Part shown: positions 1-8,460 of the stretch, piece after piece
Layout of the letters: each line of letters opens with the position of its first letter
Position numbering within the stretch: position 1 is the stretch's first letter
Assembly: GCF_034427655.1 (NCBI RefSeq)
Contig: NZ_JAXOFX010000005.1
Location: 62,001 to 126,000, forward strand
DNA: 64,000 nt
Direction of reading: 5' to 3'
Origin: Robertmurraya_A mangrovi
GTDB lineage: Bacteria > Bacillota > Bacilli > Bacillales > Cytobacillaceae
Program-made: the position numbers and the translations under genes
Notes under the pieces: generated by a model
The model's input: only the letters and a program-made list of their open reading frames with translations
What the model was told of the DNA's origin: nothing
Database searches by the model: none

Positions 1-759
1 GTAGTTGATACAGGAGTAGATTTAGATCATCCTGACTTAAAAAAGAAACTAATTAGAGGATATAACGCAATAAAAGATAATGGTGATGCAAATGATGAAA
101 ACGGACATGGAACGCATGTAGCCGGTGTAATCGCTTCTCAAACGAACAATCGTGAGGGAGTGGCCGGTCTAAACTGGTATGGTAAAATAATGCCCATTAA
201 AGTGTTGGGTACGGATGGATTTGGTTACACTTTTGACATTGCAAAAGGGATCATTTGGGCAACTGATCACGGTGCCGATGTCATCAACCTTAGCTTAGGG
301 AATTATCAACCTTCTGTCCTTTTAGAAGAAGCGGTACGCTATGCATATGATAAAGGGGTCGTACTAATCGCAGCAGCAGGTAACGATAGTACAGATCAAC
401 CTAGCTTCCCTGCAGCTTATAAAGAGGTATTAAGCGTATCTGCCTTAAGCTATACAGGAGACTTAGCCTTCTTTTCAAACTACGGAAATTATATTGATGT
501 AACCGCACCAGGCTTAGATATTCCAAGCACCTATTTTCAAGAACAATACGCATCATTATCCGGGACTTCAATGGCCTCTCCACACGTGGCAGGTTTAGCA
601 GGATTAATTAGAGCCACCAATCCAGAGTTGAGTAATAAAGAAGTCATGGAAGTGATTAAACGCTCAGCCTATGATATCGGAAAACGCGGTAAAGACAGCT
701 ATTACGGTTACGGCTTAATCGACGTAGACGAAGCACTAAAAATGGCAAATAACTTATAA
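1..759 (+). CDS. Subtilisin-like serine protease (S8 family), 5' partial
   Basis: Secreted-type subtilase that hydrolyses proteins. The frame is open from base 1, so the signal peptide, propeptide and start lie upstream of the window. All three catalytic blocks are visible: Asp in VVDTGVD (residues 1-7 of the fragment), His in GHGTHVAG, and Ser in SGTSMASPHVAG. The oxyanion Asn lies in AAAGND. The protein ends about 60 residues after the Ser block, so there is no large C-terminal extension. An intrinsic terminator follows directly. Family assignment is secure; substrate and physiological role are unknown. Confidence 0.95.
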   Translation, partial: VVDTGVDLDHPDLKKKLIRGYNAIKDNGDANDENGHGTHVAGVIASQTNNREGVAGLNWYGKIMPIKVLGTDGFGYTFDIAKGIIWATDHGADVINLSLGNYQPSVLLEEAVRYAYDKGVVLIAAAGNDSTDQPSFPAAYKEVLSVSALSYTGDLAFFSNYGNYIDVTAPGLDIPSTYFQEQYASLSGTSMASPHVAGLAGLIRATNPELSNKEVMEVIKRSAYDIGKRGKDSYYGYGLIDVDEALKMANNL

Positions 760-764
760 CTTAT

Positions 765-793
765 AGAGTAGCTTAACCGCTGCTCTTTTTTGT
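765..793 (+). terminator. Intrinsic terminator after the subtilase gene
   Basis: An 8-bp stem, AGAGTAGC with GCTGCTCT (one G-U pair), has a 6-nt loop and runs into a T-run. Confidence 0.8.
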
Positions 794-871
794 GTATAAA
801 ACCCTATTCAAAAATCCCCTCATATAGGAAATAAAAGAAAAAATAACAATTTTAGCTAAATTCTATTTCCT

Positions 872-899
872 TTCGACACATTTCTGTTTAAACTAGAAT
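872..899 (+). promoter_or_regulatory. Possible sigma-A promoter of the polysaccharide deacetylase gene
   Basis: TTCGAC and TAGAAT are separated by 16 bp, 31 bases before the ATG. The -35 match is moderate and the spacing is one base short of optimal, so this is tentative. Confidence 0.35.
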
Positions 900-929
900 T
901 ACAGAATGATATAGACAGAGGGGAATTAA

Positions 930-1886
930 ATGAATAAGATTACTAGGATTCTTTTATCGTTGACTGTACTTCTCGGTCTCTTTTTCCTACCGACTTTAGG
1001 AGTGGCAAAAGACGATCAGACAGTTAAAGATGAGGAAACAGCAACAGAGGGAGAAACAAGTAAAGAAGAAGAAACTTCTAAAGAAGAGGAAAAGCCTGAG
1101 GACAAGGACACTCAAGAAGAGGAAAAGCCAAAGGAAGACGAAAAACCTAAGGAAGACAATCCTCAAGGAGAAAAACCTGAAGAGGACAAACCGAAAGAAG
1201 AAAAACCTAAAGAGGAAAAGCCAAAGGAAGTAAAAAAACCTAAGAAAAAAGTAAAAAAGAAAAACCCACAAAAAATGGTCTATTTGACGTTTGATGATGG
1301 ACCTAATCAATATACTCCAAAAATTTTAGATACCCTTAAAAAGAAGAAAGTAAAAGCTACTTTTTTTATGATAGAAGGTAACATAAAGAGAAATCCTAAA
1401 ACTGTTAACAGAATGGTGAAAGAAGGGCACTACCCAGCATTACATAGTGTAACTCATGATAAATATAAATTATATATGGGTAGTCCACTCAATGTAATGA
1501 GAGAAATGGAGAAAACTAGAAAGACCTTAAAATCAGTTTCAAAGTTTGATAGTAAACTGACACGAGTACCTTATGGCAGTAAACCATATATGAATAAATC
1601 ATTCCGAGATCCATTAGCACAAAAAGGGTACAAAATGTGGGATTGGAATATAGATACATTAGATTGGAAATATGAAAGAAGCAATCCAAATCAAATTCTC
1701 ACTAACGTAAAAGCAGGACTTAAAGGTAAAAAGGGGCCATTTATCATTTTATTTCATGATCGAAAAGGTACTGCCGAGAAATTACCTGAAATCATTGATT
1801 ATCTTAAAAAAAATGGATACACCATTGAAGCCTACAATCCAAAAGAACATGTTATGATGAATTTTTGGAAAGACAAGAGATTATGA
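930..1886 (+). CDS. Secreted polysaccharide deacetylase with a Lys/Glu/Pro-rich linker
   Basis: NodB-homology (carbohydrate esterase family 4) enzyme expected to remove N-acetyl groups from peptidoglycan or chitin-like polymers outside the membrane. The 318-aa product has a signal peptide (about residues 1-26), then some 80 residues of degenerate EEKPKED-type repeats, then the catalytic domain from about residue 110. Visible motifs are LTFDDGPN (catalytic and metal Asp), HSVTH (metal His pair), RVPYG, WNIDTLDW and ILFHD. The start has GAGGGGA in front. It stands alone between two terminators. The linker probably spans or binds the cell wall; the exact substrate is not evident. Confidence 0.9.
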   Translation: MNKITRILLSLTVLLGLFFLPTLGVAKDDQTVKDEETATEGETSKEEETSKEEEKPEDKDTQEEEKPKEDEKPKEDNPQGEKPEEDKPKEEKPKEEKPKEVKKPKKKVKKKNPQKMVYLTFDDGPNQYTPKILDTLKKKKVKATFFMIEGNIKRNPKTVNRMVKEGHYPALHSVTHDKYKLYMGSPLNVMREMEKTRKTLKSVSKFDSKLTRVPYGSKPYMNKSFRDPLAQKGYKMWDWNIDTLDWKYERSNPNQILTNVKAGLKGKKGPFIILFHDRKGTAEKLPEIIDYLKKNGYTIEAYNPKEHVMMNFWKDKRL

Positions 1887-1887
1887 T

Positions 1888-1923
1888 AAAAACGTGATTC
1901 CTACTCGGAATCACGTTTTTTGT
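1888..1923 (+). terminator. Intrinsic terminator after the deacetylase gene
   Basis: A perfect 13-14 bp stem (AAAACGTGATTCC with its complement) has a 5-nt loop and a T-run. Confidence 0.92.
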
Positions 1924-1998
1924 CTTGCTATTTTTTTGATTATATTAAGTTCTATATGTCCATAATGTAAACAACTGAGCTGTACCGAGGTGAAACAT

Positions 1999-3000
1999 TT
2001 GCCACACCATTTCTATAGAAATTTCATTAGACTTCCTTTGATAACCCGAATACTTCTTATGGCTTTAATTTTTGTGTTCTCTTTTGGCATAATCATCTTT
2101 TGGATTGAGCCACAAACATTCCCTACTGTTTTTGAAGGTGTCTGGTGGGCAATCATAACGACTTCAACTGTAGGCTATGGAGATTATGCACCAGTCACTA
2201 TTTTAGGAAGAATAGTGGGAATCACGTTGATTTTATTAGGTGCAGGTTTTGTATCTACTTACTTTATTACTTTAGCAACAGCAACTGTAACAAAACAAAA
2301 CAATTTTATAGAAGGAAAAGTTATGTATAAAGGAAAAAATCATTTTATTATCATTGGCTGGAATGAACGATCGAGGGAAATCATTAATAGGGTTCAAAAT
2401 GAAGATAAATATCGTTCTATTATTCTAATTGATGAGACTTTAGAAAAGAATCCCCTCCTGAATCACTCTGTTCATTTTATTAGGGGAAGATCTAACCGGG
2501 ATGATGTCTTAATAAAAGCCAATATCCTTAGCGCTGACAAAGTGCTTATAACAGCTGATCAGAATAAGGATGAACTTCAAGCTGATATGTTTACCATATT
2601 AACTCTACTCGCCATAAAAGGGTTAAATTCAAAGGTTCATTGCATTGCCGAAATTCTTACAACTGAACAAATTTCCAATGCTAAAAGGGCCGGTGCAGAT
2701 GAAGTCATTCAATCCAATATTTTAACAAGTTTTGTCATGGTAAATAGTCTAACGGATGAAGGCATTGCTGAATCCATATTTCCCTTGTTAGATCATTTGA
2801 ATGGAAATAAATTATCTTTTTCAGAAGCTGACCCTTTTGTAGGGAAAAGTTTTCTTGATGCTAACTCTGTACTATTACACCAAGGAACACTGTTACTAGG
2901 TATAAAAAGAGGAGAAAACACGATCGTGAATCCTCCTAATGACTATACAATTGAAACTAATGATCAACTATTGCTTATAGAGAAATATTTAATTGAATAA
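1999..3000 (+). CDS. yugO: Two-TM potassium channel with RCK (TrkA-N/TrkA-C) domain, YugO-like
   Basis: K+ channel subunit of about 333 aa. Two membrane helices (about residues 15-40 and 75-100) flank a pore loop with the selectivity filter TVGYGD. A cytosolic Rossmann RCK domain begins near residue 110 (IIIGWNER) and a TrkA-C-like domain lies at the end. B. subtilis YugO has the same architecture and is known for K+ release in biofilm electrical signalling. I chose TTG 1999 because GAGGTG lies 6 nt upstream; the in-frame GTG at 1990 overlaps that ribosome site. It converges with yugN, as in B. subtilis. Confidence 0.9.
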   Translation: MPHHFYRNFIRLPLITRILLMALIFVFSFGIIIFWIEPQTFPTVFEGVWWAIITTSTVGYGDYAPVTILGRIVGITLILLGAGFVSTYFITLATATVTKQNNFIEGKVMYKGKNHFIIIGWNERSREIINRVQNEDKYRSIILIDETLEKNPLLNHSVHFIRGRSNRDDVLIKANILSADKVLITADQNKDELQADMFTILTLLAIKGLNSKVHCIAEILTTEQISNAKRAGADEVIQSNILTSFVMVNSLTDEGIAESIFPLLDHLNGNKLSFSEADPFVGKSFLDANSVLLHQGTLLLGIKRGENTIVNPPNDYTIETNDQLLLIEKYLIE

Positions 3001-3001
3001 G

Positions 3002-3409
3002 TTATTCAACTTGCAAGGTTGTTTCTAGCTCAGAAACTAACGACTTTCCTAGGTCTACATATTTATCAGGAAAGCTTGCATCTTTATCAACTGGTTCAGA
3101 GAATTGATTAAAAGTAGCAGAAGTGTTATCTGTATGCGCGTGGTCATCTAAGCCTCGTTGGTATTTATGTGATAGTAAGAACGGTCTATCTAATGCAACT
3201 GTACAACCATTTGAGTCTAACTGACCATCAATTGCATGAAATGGTAACCTTAAAAATTGATAGCCCACCTCATCATCTATTTTATAATCAAAATAGCCGT
3301 GGTCATAATCCCAGTTACCGCCAATGGTATATCCAAGTGGTTTCAGTAACTGCTCAAGCTTATATAAATCAAAGTGTGCTCCTTCTACACGTGAAGGTAT
3401 CTCAATCAT
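3002..3409 (-). CDS. yugN: YugN-like family protein
   Basis: About 135-aa soluble protein of the YugN family; function unknown. The start ATG at 3409 is preceded by AAGGGGG at good spacing; an in-frame TTG at 3427 has no suitable site. It contains acidic and aromatic stretches but no recognised catalytic motif. It lies downstream of pgi on the same strand, with a terminator between, and ends one base from the convergent channel gene. Identification rests on similarity to YugN and on the conserved yugO-yugN-pgi order. Confidence 0.8.
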   Translation of the reverse strand: MIEIPSRVEGAHFDLYKLEQLLKPLGYTIGGNWDYDHGYFDYKIDDEVGYQFLRLPFHAIDGQLDSNGCTVALDRPFLLSHKYQRGLDDHAHTDNTSATFNQFSEPVDKDASFPDKYVDLGKSLVSELETTLQVE

Positions 3410-3445
3410 TACAAGTTCCCCCTTCAAAGCTTTTTTTTAGTTTCT

Positions 3446-3484
3446 CCAAAAAAAAGAGTGTTAATCAACATTTGACTAACACTC
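3446..3484 (-). terminator. Intrinsic terminator of pgi
   Basis: On the minus strand GAGTGTTA pairs with TAACACTC around a 13-nt loop, followed by eight T residues. It lies just beyond the pgi stop. Confidence 0.88.
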
Positions 3485-3499
3485 AAGGGGAATTGTGTA

Positions 3500-4849
3500 T
3501 TATTTCAGTCTCTTTTCTAACTCTGCTTTGATTTCTTCAAAACCAGGCTTCCCTAATAAAGCAAACATATTTACTTTATAAGCTTCTACTCCCGGTTGGT
3601 CAAATGGATTCACTCCTAATAAGTATCCACTCATTGCACAAGCTTTTTCAAAGAAATAAACTAGATAACCAAATGTGTACTCATCCATTTGTGGAATCGA
3701 AACGATTAAGTTTGGAACTCCACCATCTGTATGTGCTAGCATCGTACCCTCAAATGCCTTGTTATTTACAAAGTCAATGGTTTGACCGGCTAAATAGTTT
3801 AAGCCATCTAAATCGTTATCTGCTTCTTCAATAGTCAGCTCATGACGAGGTTTTTCAACTTTGATAATGGTTTCAAACAAGTCACGACGACCTTCTTGAA
3901 CATACTGACCTAGTGAATGTAAATCTGTAGAGAAATTTGCTGAGGAAGGGAAAATTCCTTTTTGGTCTTTACCTTCACTTTCACCGAATAATTGCTTCCA
4001 CCACTCAGAAAAGTATTGTAAACCTGGCTCGTAGTTAATTAACATCTCAATCGTTTTACCTTTGTTATAAAGAACATTTCGAACAGCTGCATATTGATAT
4101 GCTAAGTTATCATCTAATTCAGAATGACTAAAATCTTCACGAGCCTGAGCTGCTCCATTCATCATCTCTTCAATGTTCGCTCCGCTCACAGCAATTGGTA
4201 AAAGTCCAACGGCAGTTAAAACAGAATAACGGCCTCCAACATCATCAGGAATAATAAATGACTCGTAGCCTTCTTCTGTAGCTAGAGTTTTTAACGCACC
4301 TTTTGCTTGATCCGTTGTAGCATAAATACGTTTACGCGCTTCTTCTACACCGTATTTTTCTTCTAACAGCTTACGGAATAAACGGAAAGCGATAGCTGGT
4401 TCAGTTGTTGTACCAGATTTAGAAATAACGTTAATAGAGAAATCTTTTCCTTCTAATAAGTCCATTACGTCTTTCATATAGGTTGAACTAATGTTGTTCC
4501 CTACAAATAAAATTTGTGGAGTTGTACGTTTTTCTTTTGGTAATGCATTGTAAAAGCTATGTTGTAACATATCGATAGCAGCACGAGCTCCTAAGTATGA
4601 ACCACCAATACCGATTACTAGTAAAACATCCGAATCGCTTTTAATTTTTTCGGCTGATTTTTGAATGCGACTAAACTCTTCTTTATCGTACTCAACAGGA
4701 AGGTCAATCCATCCTAAAAAGTCACTTCCAGCTCCTGTTTTTTCATGTAAAGAATGATGAGCAACTTTTACAAAGTCACGTAAATATGTAATTTCATGTT
4801 CTCCAAAAAATTGAAGTGCTTTTGAGTAATCAAAGCTAACGTGAGTCAT
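3500..4849 (-). CDS. pgi: Glucose-6-phosphate isomerase
   Basis: Cytosolic enzyme interconverting glucose 6-phosphate and fructose 6-phosphate in glycolysis and gluconeogenesis. The 449-aa length is typical of the Bacillus form. Family motifs are visible: GIGGSYLGARA near residue 80, SKSGTTTE near residue 143, the GQYVQEGRRD region and the C-terminal Lys/His region. The ATG has GGAGGACC upstream. It forms its own transcription unit with a terminator at its end. Confidence 0.97.
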   Translation of the reverse strand: MTHVSFDYSKALQFFGEHEITYLRDFVKVAHHSLHEKTGAGSDFLGWIDLPVEYDKEEFSRIQKSAEKIKSDSDVLLVIGIGGSYLGARAAIDMLQHSFYNALPKEKRTTPQILFVGNNISSTYMKDVMDLLEGKDFSINVISKSGTTTEPAIAFRLFRKLLEEKYGVEEARKRIYATTDQAKGALKTLATEEGYESFIIPDDVGGRYSVLTAVGLLPIAVSGANIEEMMNGAAQAREDFSHSELDDNLAYQYAAVRNVLYNKGKTIEMLINYEPGLQYFSEWWKQLFGESEGKDQKGIFPSSANFSTDLHSLGQYVQEGRRDLFETIIKVEKPRHELTIEEADNDLDGLNYLAGQTIDFVNNKAFEGTMLAHTDGGVPNLIVSIPQMDEYTFGYLVYFFEKACAMSGYLLGVNPFDQPGVEAYKVNMFALLGKPGFEEIKAELEKRLK

Positions 4850-5085
4850 GTTTGGTCCTCCATTAATATGTATTCTGGGCTAATACCTTGTTGTGTTTAT
4901 CAAAGAACTATGTAAAACAGCCTCCCTTATCACTTTACCCGAAAGCTGTGATAGTTATCAAGAATAGTTCTATTATGTAAGCGTGTCCAATTATGAAATA
5001 TTTTTAGACATTGTTCAAACAGTCTTAATATATTACGATTTGCTGGTTTTTAGTCTGTTTTTATAAAAAAGCTTCTTGAATGTTG
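4850..5085. other. AT-rich non-coding gap upstream of pgi
   Basis: No open frame with a ribosome site was seen. A short inverted repeat (TATCAC with GTGATA, about 4928-4953) is present. The pgi promoter must lie here on the minus strand, but I cannot place it confidently. Confidence 0.4.
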
Positions 5086-5271
5086 CCCGTTGATTTCCGC
5101 TCCAGGCACTTGCTTTCCGCAGGGAGATTAAAGAATCATGAAAAAATCCAAAAGCCGATTTTTTCAAAGAGCAGATTCTTTCTGGATGTGAGCCTCCTCG
5201 GCGTGCCGCCTGTGGGGTCTCCCATTCCCTCTATCCCTGCAGGAGTCAAGTGCCTTCCGCTCCAATCAACT
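5086..5271 (+). repeat. Palindromic intergenic repeat, copy 1 (with 57-bp extra hairpin)
   Basis: This copy shares its ends and core with those at 18152 and 25084. It begins CCCGTTGATTTCCGCTCC and ends CTTCCGCTCCAATCAACT, and the arms are imperfect inverted repeats of each other. The middle carries GCCTCCTCGGCG and GTGGGGTCTCCCAT, which can form a nested hairpin. Compared with the other copies it has 57 extra bases after the first arm, themselves an inverted repeat (5131-5180). Confidence 0.9.
5131..5180. repeat. Hairpin insertion inside repeat copy 1
   Basis: AAGAATC pairs with GATTCTT, and inside it TGAAAAAATC pairs with GATTTTTTCA. This hairpin is absent from the other two copies in the window. 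Confidence 0.75.
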
Positions 5272-5302
5272 AAGACTTTTAAAAATGAAAACACATATAA
5301 CC

Positions 5303-5338
5303 TAAAAAAAGATGCGTAAACATAACAGTCTACACATC
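5303..5338 (-). terminator. Intrinsic terminator of the yugJ-like gene
   Basis: On the minus strand GATGTGTA pairs with TACGCATC (one G-U pair), followed by seven T residues, just after the stop codon. Confidence 0.82.
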
Positions 5339-5347
5339 TCTCTAATC

Positions 5348-6511
5348 TTATAGTGATGCTTTGTAAATAGCTAGAACGTCGTCATGGTTTAATTTTTTGA
5401 AGTTACCGAATTCTCCGTTTGCCATTGCTTTGTCAGCCATTACGTCTAGTTTGCTGTCGTCGATGTCGTAATCAGCTAAGCGAGCAGGAGCACCAATGCT
5501 ATTCCAGAACTCACGCAGTTTATCGATACCTTCTAGGGCAATTTCTTCGTCTGACTTCGCTTGTGGATCTACTCCAAATACACGAATAGCTAACTGTTTG
5601 AAGCGTTCAACGTTAACTTGTAAATTATGTTTCATCCAGTTAGGGAATAGGATTGCTAACCCTCCGCCGTGCGGGATATCATAAACAGCTGAGACAGCGT
5701 GCTCGATATTATGTGTTGCCCAATCTCCGCGGTAGCCCATTGAAAGCATTCCATTAAGAGCCATTGTGCCGTTATATAAAATGGTTGCACGATGCTCATA
5801 ATTTTCTAGGTCTTCTAATAATTTTGGTGCTGTTTCCATAACAGTGATTAGAAGAGACTCACACATACGATCTTGTAATATTGTATTTCCTTCTGGATGG
5901 AAATAATGTTCGAATACGTGAGACATCATATCCACGATACCGTAAACCGTTTGGTCTCTAGGTACTGTGAATGTATTTACAGGATCAAGAATAGAGAACT
6001 TTGGAAAAACAGCCGGACTACCCCATCCGTATTTCTCGTTCGTTTCCCAGTTTGTGATAACAGAACCAGAATTCATTTCTGAACCAGTAGCAGCCAGTGT
6101 TAAAACTGTTCCAAATGGTAGAGCTTCATGGGCAAAGGCTTTTTTCGTTACTAAATCCCATGCATCTCCATCATACTTAGCACCTGCAGCAATTAGTTTT
6201 GTACAGTCAATAACACTTCCCCCACCAACCGCTAAAAGGAAGTCTACTTGATTTGTTTTACAAATTTCAACACCTTTATGTACAGTAGATAAACGCGGAT
6301 TGGGTTCTACACCAGGTAGTTCATATACTTCAGCGTGCATTTCATCTAATAGGTCAATGACCTTATCATACAATCCGTTACGCTTGATACTTCCCCCACC
6401 ATAAACAACTAAAACTTTATTACCGTATTTAGGTATTTCATTCTTTAATTCAATAAGCTGATCTTTACCAAAAATTAATTTTGTGGGATTCCAAAAAGTA
6501 AAATTTTGCAA
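5348..6511 (-). CDS. yugJ: Iron-containing alcohol (butanol) dehydrogenase, YugJ/YugK family
   Basis: Group III metal-dependent NAD(P)H alcohol/aldehyde dehydrogenase, 387 aa from the chosen start. The nucleotide-binding motif GGGSVIDCTK lies near residue 95. Metal ligands lie in the Asp/His-rich DMMSHVFEHYF block and in HNIEHAVSAVYDIPHGGG. I chose TTG 6511 because AAGGAGGAGA lies 5 nt upstream. The physiological substrate cannot be read from sequence. The location beside pgi and yugI matches yugJ/yugK in B. subtilis; I cannot tell which of those two paralogues is closer. Confidence 0.88.
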   Translation of the reverse strand: MQNFTFWNPTKLIFGKDQLIELKNEIPKYGNKVLVVYGGGSIKRNGLYDKVIDLLDEMHAEVYELPGVEPNPRLSTVHKGVEICKTNQVDFLLAVGGGSVIDCTKLIAAGAKYDGDAWDLVTKKAFAHEALPFGTVLTLAATGSEMNSGSVITNWETNEKYGWGSPAVFPKFSILDPVNTFTVPRDQTVYGIVDMMSHVFEHYFHPEGNTILQDRMCESLLITVMETAPKLLEDLENYEHRATILYNGTMALNGMLSMGYRGDWATHNIEHAVSAVYDIPHGGGLAILFPNWMKHNLQVNVERFKQLAIRVFGVDPQAKSDEEIALEGIDKLREFWNSIGAPARLADYDIDDSKLDVMADKAMANGEFGNFKKLNHDDVLAIYKASL

Positions 6512-6787
6512 TGAAATCTCCTCCTTTTCAATACATATTATCAATCAAAAATATTTCGAATGCAAAAATAAAGATTGGGGAATGGCCATAAAAGTGACTA
6601 GACCTAACTTGCATTTTAGCTTTCCAAATTATCTCTCATTTTAAACTGTATTCCTATTTCATTGCCTGAACGTAATAAGTTTTTTCTGACTAAATATTTT
6701 TTAGTAAACCGGGTTAAAATCATGCATAAATTTATGGGTTCCGTATCACTATACTAAATGAATCCATTTTAAAGGAGGAAATAACAG

Positions 6788-7021
6788 ATGAGTACTATAC
6801 AACGTATTGCACTAGTTCTTACCATTATTGGAGCAATCAACTGGGGATTAGTTGGATTTTTCCAATTTGATCTTGTAGCAGCTATTTTCGGCGGCCAAGA
6901 TTCTGCTTTAGCTAGAATCGTTTATGGCTTAGTTGGTATCGCTGGTCTAATCAACATAGGTTTATTATTTGTAACAAATGATGCAAGAGAAACGGAACCA
7001 GAGGCTAGGCCTACTCGATAA
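6788..7021 (+). CDS. yuzA: DUF378 small membrane protein, YuzA-like
   Basis: 77-aa protein with two hydrophobic helices (about residues 5-27 and 45-65) and a short charged tail, typical of DUF378. Function unknown. An AAAGGAGG site lies 9 nt before the ATG. It is monocistronic and ends at a strong terminator shared with the convergent glutamate dehydrogenase gene. Confidence 0.85.
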   Translation: MSTIQRIALVLTIIGAINWGLVGFFQFDLVAAIFGGQDSALARIVYGLVGIAGLINIGLLFVTNDARETEPEARPTR

Positions 7022-7042
7022 TTTAAAGTTGGCTTCATGCCA

Positions 7043-7085
7043 AAAAAGGCATTTATCCTTTATTAAGGATAGATGCCTTTTCTTT
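7043..7085. terminator. Bidirectional terminator between yuzA and rocG
   Basis: A 17-bp stem with one mismatch (AAAAGGCATTTATCCTT and its complement) has a TATT loop. There are T-runs on both strands and it lies between convergent genes. Confidence 0.92.
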
Positions 7086-7091
7086 GTATGG

Positions 7092-8375
7092 TTATACCCA
7101 ACCTCTAAATCTTGAAGCCTCAGACATTTTTCTTGCTCCAACCATGTAAGCTGCTAGTCGCATATTTACTCTGCGTTGTTGTGCTGTTTCATAAACATTA
7201 TTGAATGCCTGAACAAGGACTTTATGAAGCTTTTCATTTACTTCTTCTTCGCTCCAATAATATCCTTGATTGTTTTGAACCCACTCAAAGTATGAAACCG
7301 TTACACCACCGGAACTAGCTAGTACATCAGGAACTAATAAAATTCCACGGTCCGTTAATATTTTCGTACCTTCAATCGTTGTTGGACCATTTGCTGCTTC
7401 AACAACAATGGAAGCTTTGATATTCGCAGCATTTTTAGCTGTAATTTGGTTTGATATTGCTGCTGGAACAAGAATATCGCAATCTAGTTCTAGTAGCTCT
7501 TCATTTGAAATTTTATTTTCAAAAAGAGTAGTAACGGTACCAAAGCTATCACGACGGTCTAATAAATAATCAATATCTAATCCATTAGGATCGTAAAGAG
7601 CACCATATGCATCGGAAATGCCAATTACTTTTGCACCTGCATCATATAAAAACTTAGCTAAGAAGCTACCAGCGTTCCCAAAACCTTGGATGACCACACG
7701 AGCCCCTGCAATAGAAATTCCACGTTTCTTTGCTGCTTCCTCAATACAGATGGTTACCCCTTGTGCTGTCGCTTTTTCACGGCCTTGTGAACCACCAAGC
7801 ACAAGTGGCTTACCTGTGATGAAGCCAGGTGAATCGTATTCACGAAGACGGCTATATTCATCCATCATCCAAGCCATAATTTGTGAATTCGTATAAACAT
7901 CAGGTGCTGGAATATCTTTTGTTGGGCCAACAATCTGACTAATAGCACGGACGTAACCGCGACTTAAGCGCTCAAGCTCACCCATTGACATGGTTCTTGG
8001 ATCACAGATAATTCCACCTTTTCCTCCGCCGTAAGGTAAATCAACAATTCCACACTTTAAACTCATCCACATTGATAATGCTTTTACCTCGTCTTCGTTC
8101 ACTTCAGGGTGGAAGCGTACTCCACCTTTTGTTGGTCCTACTGCATCATTGTGCTGTGAACGATAACCAGTAAAAATCTTAACTGACCCATCATCCATTC
8201 GAACTGGAATACGCACGGTTAACATTCTTAAAGGTTCTTTTAAAAGCTCATACATATCTTCGTTATAACCAAGTTTCATTAAAGCTTCTTTGATTACAAC
8301 CTGTGTTGAAGTAAAAAGATTTAGTGATTCTTCCATCTGTTGATTCTTCTCTTCTACTACCTTTGTAGCTCCCAT
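7092..8375 (-). CDS. rocG: Glutamate dehydrogenase (RocG/GudB type)
   Basis: Oxidises glutamate to 2-oxoglutarate and ammonia with NAD(P)+. The 427-aa length fits RocG/GudB. The substrate-binding and catalytic region GGGKGGIICDP is near residue 120, and the cofactor Rossmann motif GFGNAGS lies near residue 235. The ATG has GAGGTG at 5-nt spacing. It is third in a same-strand series rocA-rocD-rocG, so the pathway from pyrroline-5-carboxylate and ornithine to the TCA cycle is complete in this cluster. Sequence alone does not separate RocG from GudB; the neighbours favour RocG. Confidence 0.93.
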   Translation of the reverse strand: MGATKVVEEKNQQMEESLNLFTSTQVVIKEALMKLGYNEDMYELLKEPLRMLTVRIPVRMDDGSVKIFTGYRSQHNDAVGPTKGGVRFHPEVNEDEVKALSMWMSLKCGIVDLPYGGGKGGIICDPRTMSMGELERLSRGYVRAISQIVGPTKDIPAPDVYTNSQIMAWMMDEYSRLREYDSPGFITGKPLVLGGSQGREKATAQGVTICIEEAAKKRGISIAGARVVIQGFGNAGSFLAKFLYDAGAKVIGISDAYGALYDPNGLDIDYLLDRRDSFGTVTTLFENKISNEELLELDCDILVPAAISNQITAKNAANIKASIVVEAANGPTTIEGTKILTDRGILLVPDVLASSGGVTVSYFEWVQNNQGYYWSEEEVNEKLHKVLVQAFNNVYETAQQRRVNMRLAAYMVGARKMSEASRFRGWV

Positions 8376-8420
8376 CGTGGCACCTCTTCAATTTGAAAAA
8401 TAAAATTTATGAACATTAAC

Positions 8421-8453
8421 TTAGGCTCCTTTTACAAGGCAAAAAGAGCCTAA
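8421..8453 (-). other. Hairpin between rocD and rocG
   Basis: TTAGGCTC pairs with GAGCCTAA, extended by a run of T pairing with A. On the minus strand the hairpin lacks a following T-run, so rocD to rocG read-through is likely. It may stabilise or process the mRNA. Confidence 0.55.
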
Positions 8454-8460
8454 ACATGTT

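Noticed and set aside
996..1310. 104-aa minus-strand frame rich in Phe/Leu/Arg
   Set aside because: It is the antisense of the Lys/Glu/Pro repeat of the deacetylase; the composition is a mirror artefact and no ribosome site is present.
5080..5319. 79-aa plus-strand frame across repeat copy 1
   Set aside because: It consists mostly of the palindromic repeat; similar frames arise in the other copies and no ribosome site is present.
6700..6770. SigB-like promoter before yuzA
   Set aside because: Partial GGGTTA and GGGTTC boxes occur, but the spacing and -35 do not fit the GTTTAA-N13/15-GGGTAT consensus.
8376..8460. Own sigma-54 promoter for rocG
   Set aside because: No TGGCAC/TTGC pair with 5-bp spacing was seen in the short rocD-rocG gap; the gene is probably read from upstream.
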